From assembly GCA_017399915.1 (NCBI GenBank), contig JAFQAS010000065.1:1-64000 (forward strand): a DNA stretch of 64,000 bases, read 5' to 3'. Each line of letters starts with the position of its first letter. Position 1 is the stretch's first letter. The notes beneath the pieces are model-generated. The model was given only the letters and a program-made list of their open reading frames with translations, had not been told where the DNA came from and did no database searches. The translations under genes were made by a program, and so were the position numbers. This document shows, piece by piece, positions 36,306 to 42,267 of the stretch. Source of the stretch: Muribaculaceae bacterium (GTDB lineage Bacteria; Bacteroidota; Bacteroidia; Bacteroidales; Muribaculaceae).

Positions 36306-36377
36306 CCAATCGGTTTACATGCCAACCAATCAATTACGCTTATTCCCAATTCTATCCTTTTTAATTTAATACCTTTG
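36306..36377 (+). promoter_or_regulatory. promoter 1 of the Cys-rich peptide system, with upstream element
   Basis: The upstream element CCAATCGGTTTACATG plus CCAACCAATC (36306-36331) is followed after 39 bases by the -7 box TACCTTTG (36370-36377). The spacing is the same in promoter 2 and one base shorter in promoter 4. The element would lie at about -52 to -77, where an activator would bind. A transcript would begin near 36383 and reach the ATG at 36418. Confidence 0.75.
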
Positions 36378-36417
36378 ACAAAATAATTTTCGTTAAACAC
36401 ATATTAAAGAATTACTT

Positions 36418-36723
36418 ATGAAATCTAACAAAAACGAAGAATTAAAATCACGCCGTGATTTCTTCAAAAAAGCAGCAAAATCAGCACTACCTATCCTTGG
36501 CGCAGTAGTCCTCGCAAGTTCTCCTTTAGTATCTAAAGCAGCTGAGACTGCGATGGGATGTAATTATGGCTGCGCTGGGGCTTGCTCTGGTTCTTGTTTT
36601 GGTTCTTGCCAATATGGATGTTCATCATCTTGCTATGGAGGCTGTTTAACAGCTTGTGAAGGTTGTCGTGGAGGCTGCACAGGTTCTTGTTCCGGAGCAT
36701 GTAAAGGTAGCAGTTATTTCTAA
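36418..36723 (+). CDS. CXXX-repeat precursor peptide 1 with Tat signal
   Basis: A 101-residue precursor. The leader has a Tat signal: SRRDFFKK at residues 11-18, a hydrophobic stretch SALPILGAVVLASSPL, and an Ala-rich cleavage zone near SKAA (40-42). From Cys48 there are 13 cysteines, each followed by three residues rich in Gly, Ser and Tyr (NYG, AGA, SGS, FGS and so on), with a single CEGC break after the ninth. This is the pattern of the CXXX-repeat peptides that I recall NCBI naming beside radical SAM maturases. It has its own promoter. Confidence 0.9.
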   Translation: MKSNKNEELKSRRDFFKKAAKSALPILGAVVLASSPLVSKAAETAMGCNYGCAGACSGSCFGSCQYGCSSSCYGGCLTACEGCRGGCTGSCSGACKGSSYF

Positions 36724-36779
36724 ATATTGCTATATCATAAGAAAACAATTCCACTCTTCCTCTCAAATTACATCCGTCC

Positions 36780-36851
36780 CCAATCGGTTTACATGTTAAC
36801 CAATCAATTACATTTATTCCCGTTTCTATCCCTTTCAATTTAATACCTTTG
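36780..36851 (+). promoter_or_regulatory. promoter 2 of the Cys-rich peptide system, with upstream element
   Basis: The block from the upstream element (36780-36805, CCAATCGGTTTACATG then TTAACCAATC) to the -7 box TACCTTTG (36844-36851) is almost the same as in promoter 1, again with 39 bases between them. The similarity extends to the ATG, which shows that the promoter was duplicated together with the gene. Confidence 0.75.
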
Positions 36852-36892
36852 ACAAAATAAATTTCGTTAAACACATATTAAAGTAATTACTT

Positions 36893-37183
36893 ATGAAATC
36901 AAAGAAAAACGAAGAATTGAAATCACGTCGTGATTTCTTCAAAAAAGCAGCAAAATCTGCTCTTCCTATTATTGGTGCTGTAGTATTAGCAAACTCTCCA
37001 TTGGCATCAAAAGCTGCTGAATCTATGATGAGTTGCAATGGCAGTTGCTCTGGTTCTTGTAAAGGTGCATGTAGTTCTAGCTGCAGTGGAAGCTGCCGTG
37101 GAGGATGTACTAGTTCTTGTACTGGTTCTTGTACTGGATCTTGTACCGTGACTTGCGTATCATCTTCTTCAAGAGGTTATTAA
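36893..37183 (+). CDS. CXXX-repeat precursor peptide 2 with Tat signal
   Basis: A 96-residue precursor whose first 40 residues differ from precursor 1 at only a few positions. The Tat motif is SRRDFFKK at 11-18. From Cys48 there are 11 cysteines at exactly every fourth residue, with no breaks, spaced by NGS, SGS, KGA, SSS, SGS, RGG, TSS, TGS, TGS and TVT, followed by a short VSSSSRGY end. It is the most regular of the four. It is followed 99 bases later by precursor 3 without an intervening copy of the promoter element, so the two are likely on one transcript. Confidence 0.92.
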   Translation: MKSKKNEELKSRRDFFKKAAKSALPIIGAVVLANSPLASKAAESMMSCNGSCSGSCKGACSSSCSGSCRGGCTSSCTGSCTGSCTVTCVSSSSRGY

Positions 37184-37282
37184 TTTACAACTAGCGAACT
37201 ATAGTTTTTAGAGTAGAAATTCTATATCGAGGAATTGAAGCATAGAACTATTTAAAATATTCTCTTTTAGGAATTGTATAAT

Positions 37283-37570
37283 ATGAAAAATAGCTCCAAA
37301 TTAAAATCACGCCGTGATTTCTTCAAAAAAGCAGCAAAATCAGCACTTCCTATTCTTGGGGCTGTAGTATTAGCAAGTCCTTTATCTAAAGCATTCGCAG
37401 CTTCAGAACCCGCCGAAGGTTGTCAATGGGGATGCTCTGGCTCTTGTTGGAGCTCTTGCCAAAGCACTTGTAGAGGAGCATGCGCATCTGGATGCACCGG
37501 AAGTTGCACTGGAGGATGCAAAGGAGCATGTGCAAATTCATGCAAAGCGGGAAGTGGAATGAAATGGTAA
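37283..37570 (+). CDS. CXXX-repeat precursor peptide 3 with Tat signal
   Basis: A 95-residue precursor. The leader is shorter at the front (MKNSSKLK, then SRRDFFKK at 9-16), but the hydrophobic core matches the others, with AFA-A near residue 39 as a probable cut. From Cys47 there are 11 cysteines at every fourth position, with Trp-bearing spacers QWG and WSS not seen in precursors 1 and 2. The start at 37283 is an ATG; a TTG three codons before it (37274) is less likely. A large hairpin terminator follows. Confidence 0.9.
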   Translation: MKNSSKLKSRRDFFKKAAKSALPILGAVVLASPLSKAFAASEPAEGCQWGCSGSCWSSCQSTCRGACASGCTGSCTGGCKGACANSCKAGSGMKW

Positions 37571-37583
37571 TACATTAAATATC

Positions 37584-37633
37584 AAATGTAAAATGTCGCA
37601 TTTAGAACCTCTATTTGCGACATTTTTACATTT
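37584..37633 (+). terminator. long hairpin terminator after precursor 3
   Basis: The arm AAATGTAAAATGTCGCA pairs with TGCGACATTTTTACATTT (one bulged T) across a 15-base loop, 14 bases after the stop. It closes the first precursor unit and separates it from precursor 4 and the modification genes. Confidence 0.85.
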
Positions 37634-37691
37634 ATTACGAGAATTTGATTACCTATATTGAAATTACTAAAAAAACTCTAACTACATAAGA

Positions 37692-37820
37692 TTAGCGATT
37701 AGACTTCATTTTTATAAATCCGAGTGCAACAATTAAAACTAATAGCCATAGTATCTAATAAAACAAAGGATTGAATTCTGATGGATTCATTACAAACAAC
37801 AAAATCAGCACTTTATCCAT
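37692..37820 (-). pseudogene. possible micro membrane protein with an internal amber stop
   Basis: From an ATG at 37820 the minus strand gives 21 residues (MDKVLILLFV, then MNPSEFNPLFY), a TAG, and then in the same frame 20 more residues ILWLLVLIVALGFIKMKSNR. Each half contains a hydrophobic segment ending in polar residues. It may be the decayed remains of a 42-residue two-span membrane protein, or chance. There is no homology evidence. Confidence 0.25.
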
Positions 37821-37990
37821 TCAGCAGTAAGATTTTCGAGTCCACATTAGACTTAAAGTAAAAATAACTACAATGAGAACAATCAAGGCCATACAACCCA
37901 TTTTATCTGCAACTACTTCCAAACGACATTAACCCCGAGATATCATCTATAGCATAACATGCCAATACTTATCATCAGACATCACCCCAT

Positions 37991-38065
37991 GTCTCCAATT
38001 GGCTTACATGCAAACCAATTGGAGACACGCGATTTTAACCCCATCGAAGTTTTTTTATAATTTTG
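37991..38065 (+). promoter_or_regulatory. promoter of the precursor 4 and modification operon, with perfect inverted repeat
   Basis: The arms GTCTCCAATTGG (37991-38002) and CCAATTGGAGAC (38015-38026) are exact reverse complements around a 12-base centre, CTTACATGCAAA. The centre and inner arms match the promoter 1 and 2 elements. The -7 box TAATTTTG (38058-38065) starts 38 bases after the position that matches the end of elements 1 and 2. This is the clearest form of a shared regulator site. Confidence 0.8.
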
Positions 38066-38102
38066 TCATAAAATATTATTAAACAGCTATTAAAGATTAT
38101 TT

Positions 38103-38489
38103 ATGAAATCAAACAAAAACGAAGAATTAAAATCACGTCGTGAGTTTTTCAAAAAAACCGCAAAATCAGTTCTACCTATCATCGGATATATGGCACTAAG
38201 TGCATTGCCACTCAAAGTAAAAGCTATAGAAGCGAACGATTGCTCTAGAGCTTGCGTAGCCTCATGTGGTGCACTCTGCACCTCATGCTATACTGGTTGC
38301 ACCAATACTTGTAAAACATGTTCAAATGGATGTTCAAGTGGGTGTTCAAAAAAATGTTCAGGCTGTGGCAACAGATGTACTAATGATTGTAGCGGTCAAT
38401 GCGGCTGGAATTGTGAAGGGTGCGACTTCACTTGTGTGAATGGGTGCAAAAATGGCTGTGGTTGGATGGCAAATACCCCTGGAGATTAA
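38103..38489 (+). CDS. CXXX-repeat precursor peptide 4, longest, with Tat signal
   Basis: A 128-residue precursor directly upstream of the modification genes. Its leader matches the others (SRREFFKK at 11-18, SVLPIIGYMAL) but is more diverged. From Cys47 it has 20 cysteines. Most gaps are CXXXC, but four are CXXC (CTSC, CKTC, CSGC, CEGC), placed after cysteines 4, 7, 11 and 16, so the intervals are 3, 4 and 5 steps. It ends with GWMANTPGD. The spacers are more polar and basic than in peptides 1-3. The radical SAM gene begins 38 bases later, so it is the first gene of the operon. Confidence 0.9.
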   Translation: MKSNKNEELKSRREFFKKTAKSVLPIIGYMALSALPLKVKAIEANDCSRACVASCGALCTSCYTGCTNTCKTCSNGCSSGCSKKCSGCGNRCTNDCSGQCGWNCEGCDFTCVNGCKNGCGWMANTPGD

Positions 38490-38527
38490 TCATTCAACAG
38501 AATATTAAATATTACATTCTATTTTAT

Positions 38528-39748
38528 ATGTTCCATATCAAACAAGAAAAACCATCTTGGCAATCAGGTATTGCAAAAAATATCACATTTATTGTAACTA
38601 AGGACTGTCAACTTGCTTGTAAATATTGCTATCTCGTAGGCAAAAATGAGAAAGAGCGAATGAGTTGGGATGTCGCCAAGAAAGCGATAGACTATATCCT
38701 AGATAATGAGCAAGATTTTCGTGAAGAATCGGTAATTTGGGATTTCATAGGTGGTGAACCATTCCTTGAAATAGAGCTAATTGATAAGATTTGTGATTAT
38801 CTCAAGATGGAGATGTTCCGTCGCAATCATCATTGGTTTAACTCTTATCGTTTTAGTTTCTCTACCAATGGAATAAATTACCACACCGACAAAGTTCAAG
38901 ATTTCATTAAAAAAAATCGCGAACACATATCAATAGGCATTACCATTGACGGCACAGAAAAGAAACATGACCTTAACCGTATATGGAAGGGTGATGGTCC
39001 CGAACATGGCTCATATAAAGATGTCGTAAAGAATATTCCTCTATGGCTGGAACAATTCCCCGGAGCAGGAACAAAGGTAACCATTAGCAGTGCCGATATC
39101 CCTTATATCAAAGAAAGCGTATTACACTTATTTAACTTGGGTATTAATGAGATACATATTAATTGTGTATTTGAAGATGTGTGGAAAGAAGGCGATGACG
39201 CATTATTCGAAGACCAATTGATGCAACTTGCCGATACAATTATAGATAATGACCTCTATAAAGAAAACACTTGCTCATTCTATACTGAAAATATGGGTAA
39301 ACCTATGGATTGTGTATTAGACAATGGCAATTGGTGTGGTTCGGGTAAAATGCTTGCAATTGATGCAGTAGGAAATTTCTACCCCTGCACTCGCTTTGCA
39401 CAATATTCCTTGCGCGATAAAAAGGCTTGGATAATCGGCAATATCCATGATGGGATTGACAAAAACAAACTTCGTCCATTCCTTACGCTTGACCGTTGCA
39501 CTCAATCTACGCAAGAATGTATCGACTGCGAGGTGGCAAGTGGTTGTGCATGGTGCCAAGGAGAGAACTATGACACAGCAGATACTCCTACGATTTATCA
39601 ACGATCAACAGCGATATGCAAGATGCATAAAGCACACGTAAGAGCCAACAATTATTATTGGAATAAGCTATTCCGCAAATTAGAGTTGGAAGGGAAACGT
39701 GAAGAGTTTGAGCAAAATAAAAAGAGTGTAAACCCCGAAATCTGCTAA
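38528..39748 (+). CDS. radical SAM/SPASM peptide maturase for CXXX-repeat peptides
   Basis: A 406-residue radical SAM enzyme. The cluster motif is CQLACKYC (Cys27, 31, 34), followed by a GGEPF SAM-binding motif and a full SPASM region (CVLDNGNWCGSGKMLAIDA, FYPCTRFAQ, CIDCEVASGCAWCQG). It fits the enzyme family that I recall under the name radical SAM peptide maturase, CXXX-repeat target. It probably installs bonds, such as thioethers, on the cysteine tails; the chemistry is not shown by the sequence. An upstream reading in this frame runs back into precursor 4, so the ATG at 38528 was chosen. The next gene starts 5 bases after it. Confidence 0.93.
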   Translation: MFHIKQEKPSWQSGIAKNITFIVTKDCQLACKYCYLVGKNEKERMSWDVAKKAIDYILDNEQDFREESVIWDFIGGEPFLEIELIDKICDYLKMEMFRRNHHWFNSYRFSFSTNGINYHTDKVQDFIKKNREHISIGITIDGTEKKHDLNRIWKGDGPEHGSYKDVVKNIPLWLEQFPGAGTKVTISSADIPYIKESVLHLFNLGINEIHINCVFEDVWKEGDDALFEDQLMQLADTIIDNDLYKENTCSFYTENMGKPMDCVLDNGNWCGSGKMLAIDAVGNFYPCTRFAQYSLRDKKAWIIGNIHDGIDKNKLRPFLTLDRCTQSTQECIDCEVASGCAWCQGENYDTADTPTIYQRSTAICKMHKAHVRANNYYWNKLFRKLELEGKREEFEQNKKSVNPEIC

Positions 39749-39753
39749 TCACT

Positions 39754-40722
39754 ATGTTACAATATCTTATAATACATCTCGACGACACTTCGGTGTCATA
39801 TTGCCATTACGACAATTACAAAAAGGAGCGTAATCTCATTTCGCTTGATGACCTCAAAGCAGGGATTCTTTTTGCGATGAAAGAGAATTTGATGATTCAA
39901 ATGGTTTACCCCGATTATCAACTTCCCAAGGAATATGAAGCGACAATCGAAACGATTGACCATGTAAAAATCAAATCAATTTCACAATCAATCAACGCAA
40001 ATGTTGTAGTTATTGATTCATGGAATGATTTAGAATCATTGAAAGCCGATAAAGAAATCGCATACGTATTGCGCACCGACAAAGCATCATTCTTTGAGTG
40101 TTACTCTCGTTTGTTGCCCATTCTCAATGAAGTTTCCCGCCTAAACGTAGTGATTAAGAACATTGAGACATTTACCGATGATGATTTCGCTAAATACAAA
40201 ACCATTCTCGGTGAAATAGCATCAAAAGTTAAGGATTGCTACGAGAATAATCATGCAGTGCAACTCAACTTATTGACCGACCGCATGATGCTCGACAAGA
40301 TGAACAACTGCAATGCCGGTTGGGAATCAATAACACTTGCTCCCGATGGTCGTTTCTATGTTTGCCCGGCATTCTATCTTGCAGGTGAAAACGAGGATTT
40401 TGGCATAGGCAAAGCTAAATTCTCAGTTGGAGATCTGCAAACCGGTCTTGACATTAAAAATCCTCAACTCTATCGTCTCGACCATGCCCCATTGTGTCGC
40501 AAATGCGACGCTTATCAATGTCGTAGATGCGTGTGGTTAAATCGCAAAACAACTTACGAGGTCAATACTCCTTCACATGAGCAATGTGTAGTGGCTCATA
40601 TTGAGCGTAACGCCTCTCGCGACTTACTTGCCTCAATACGCACGATTGGAACGTTCCTCCCCGACAAAGAGATAAAAGAGATTGATTATTTAGACCCTTT
40701 TGATGTAAAAGAAGAATATTAA
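39754..40722 (+). CDS. SPASM-like CXXX-repeat peptide maturase partner
   Basis: A 322-residue protein. Its second half has CNAGWESITLAPDGRFYVCPAFYL and CRKCDAYQCRRCVWLNRKT, ending with CVVAHIERN, which is a SPASM-like set of cysteines that may hold an auxiliary iron-sulfur cluster. Its N-terminal half lacks the CX3CX2C motif and the GGE motif, so it cannot bind SAM in the usual way. I recall an NCBI family named CXXX repeat peptide maturase that it would fit. It may help bind the peptide or supply electrons for the true radical SAM enzyme next to it. Confidence 0.85.
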   Translation: MLQYLIIHLDDTSVSYCHYDNYKKERNLISLDDLKAGILFAMKENLMIQMVYPDYQLPKEYEATIETIDHVKIKSISQSINANVVVIDSWNDLESLKADKEIAYVLRTDKASFFECYSRLLPILNEVSRLNVVIKNIETFTDDDFAKYKTILGEIASKVKDCYENNHAVQLNLLTDRMMLDKMNNCNAGWESITLAPDGRFYVCPAFYLAGENEDFGIGKAKFSVGDLQTGLDIKNPQLYRLDHAPLCRKCDAYQCRRCVWLNRKTTYEVNTPSHEQCVVAHIERNASRDLLASIRTIGTFLPDKEIKEIDYLDPFDVKEEY

Positions 40723-40725
40723 TAT

Positions 40726-41004
40726 ATGAAAAAATTAGTAGGACAAGTAACAGAGGCGGAGCGTGATGAGATTCAACGCTTATTTGAACGCCGTAATGGA
40801 TTGAATGAATTGGCGCGCATATTGACTGCCGATAATGCCGAATTATATGAGAAATTGGTAAAAGACCTTGGTGAAACCGGCACTAAATTTCAGAATTGGT
40901 GGGACACTATGGCTGCCAAATACAATTGGGAAAGCACTCCCAACGGCAACTGGGAAATTAACTTCGACAATTGCGAGATTTATTTAGTTGACAACACTTT
41001 ATAA
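40726..41004 (+). CDS. small CXXX-repeat peptide modification system protein
   Basis: A 92-residue soluble protein, helical at the front ([25 protein letters not shown]) with a strand-rich end ([19 protein letters not shown]). It is 3 bases after the SPASM-like gene and 8 bases before tatA. I recall an NCBI family named CXXX repeat peptide modification system protein with this size and position. No catalytic motif is evident; it could be a chaperone that binds the leader peptide, as other RiPP systems use a small recognition domain. Confidence 0.8.
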   Translation: MKKLVGQVTEAERDEIQRLFERRNGLNELARILTADNAELYEKLVKDLGETGTKFQNWWDTMAAKYNWESTPNGNWEINFDNCEIYLVDNTL

Positions 41005-41012
41005 TTACCTAT

Positions 41013-41270
41013 ATGATGGGGACATTATGCATGATTGGCGCAACTGAGATTATAGTTGTGTGCGTGTTGGTATTGCTACTTTTCGGAGGCAAAAAAATAC
41101 CCGAATTAATGAAAGGCTTAGGTCAAGGCGTGAGAAGTTTCAAAACAGCCATGAATGAGCCTTTGCCCGATGAGCAACAACGTGAGCAAGAATGGCGCAA
41201 CCAGCAAGCGCAACAACAGCCTCAACCTCAACCCGATCAGGCGACACAAAATGAATCGGAACAAAGATAA
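41013..41270 (+). CDS. tatA: twin-arginine translocase subunit TatA/TatE
   Basis: An 85-residue protein with one membrane span near the N-terminus ([32 protein letters not shown]) followed by an amphipathic helix and a polar tail rich in Gln and Pro. The FGGKKIPEL hinge is the TatA signature. It should form the pore-like component that moves folded Tat substrates across the inner membrane. The start at 41013 is the first of several ATG codons; 41031 is also possible. Its end overlaps tatC by 20 bases, so the two are translationally coupled. Confidence 0.93.
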   Translation: MMGTLCMIGATEIIVVCVLVLLLFGGKKIPELMKGLGQGVRSFKTAMNEPLPDEQQREQEWRNQQAQQQPQPQPDQATQNESEQR

Positions 41271-42126
41271 CGCACCTCTTCCCGAAGAAAATCCCGACGA
41301 AAGGCAATCTATCGAAGAGTTCGACGAGGATGAATTTCAAGAAGAATCGGCTGAGGGCATGATGACCATGGGCGGACACTTAGAAGTGCTCCGCCGCATG
41401 TTGTTTCGCATTGCCGGAGTAGTTCTCGCAATGGGAATTGCCATTTTTTGTTTTAAAGACGAAACCTTTAACATATTATTAGCCCCTCATACCAGTGATT
41501 TCATCACCTTTAAGTGGGTCGAGCAATTGATGGGGCTGATTGGCATAGATTTCACTTTCGACGCTTATAATGTGCCACTTATCAGCACCGAGTTGGCAGC
41601 TCAATTCATGACACATATTTCCACATCGTGCTATCTGGCGTTTTTATTTGCATCACCCTACATACTATTCGAATTGTTTCGTTTTGTTTCTCCTGCCTTA
41701 TACGAAAACGAAAAACGCTACTCCATTATAGTGGTATTTGTGGTTTATGGTTTGTTTATATTGGGTCTTATGATGAGTTATTTTGTCATTTTCCCCATAT
41801 CGTTCCAATTCCTTGCCACCTACCAAGTTGACCCCACTATCAACAACACCATTACCCTATCGTCATATATTTCTACATTCACCACTCTCACCCTTATGAT
41901 GGGACTCGTGTTTCAATTACCTGTCATAGCATTTGTTTTGGCCAAGATGGGAATTGTTGACACCGAGCTATTGCGACACTATCGCCGCCATGCGCTTGTA
42001 ATCATCACGATAATCGCCGCAATAATCACCCCTACAACCGACATTTTCACCCTTTTGCTTGTCACCGGCCCCATTTATCTACTCTATGAATTAAGCATCT
42101 TTGTGGTAAAAAGGGTTGAACGATAA
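41251..42126 (+). CDS. tatC: twin-arginine translocase subunit TatC
   Basis: A 291-residue polytopic membrane protein, the Tat signal receptor that recognises the twin-arginine leader. The [19 protein letters not shown] region corresponds to the conserved N-terminal loop with HLxELRxR, and [34 protein letters not shown] and [23 protein letters not shown] are typical. About six spans can be seen. The first 45 residues are unusually acidic. Being in one operon with the Tat-signal peptides suggests that it serves them, although it may also serve other Tat substrates. Confidence 0.95.
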   Translation: MNRNKDNAPLPEENPDERQSIEEFDEDEFQEESAEGMMTMGGHLEVLRRMLFRIAGVVLAMGIAIFCFKDETFNILLAPHTSDFITFKWVEQLMGLIGIDFTFDAYNVPLISTELAAQFMTHISTSCYLAFLFASPYILFELFRFVSPALYENEKRYSIIVVFVVYGLFILGLMMSYFVIFPISFQFLATYQVDPTINNTITLSSYISTFTTLTLMMGLVFQLPVIAFVLAKMGIVDTELLRHYRRHALVIITIIAAIITPTTDIFTLLLVTGPIYLLYELSIFVVKRVER

Positions 42127-42167
42127 ATTGTGAGATTTCGCTTTTTTTGAGGTAAAATTGGGTATTC

Positions 42168-42191
42168 ATCTTGTCTATTTCTCAAATAATC
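42168..42191. repeat. 24-bp element, second copy
   Basis: Identical to 35357-35380. It lies about 34 bases before the pnp -7 box, where the -33 region and an activator site would be. Confidence 0.6.
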
Positions 42192-42224
42192 GGCATTTTA
42201 TGCGGATTTTTGAATAAAATTCAC

Positions 42225-42232
42225 TATCTTTG
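42225..42232 (+). promoter_or_regulatory. -7 box of pnp
   Basis: TATCTTTG followed by CGTG matches the consensus, about 35 bases before the pnp ATG. Confidence 0.65.
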
Positions 42233-42267
42233 CGTGATTTTTTAAGAAGATAAAATTTTAGATATTT

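Noticed and set aside
38420-38527. Longer N-terminus for the radical SAM maturase
   Set aside because: The extra frame overlaps precursor 4 in another frame and gives an unlikely Trp/Tyr-rich lead; MFHIKQEK at 38528 fits the operon spacing.
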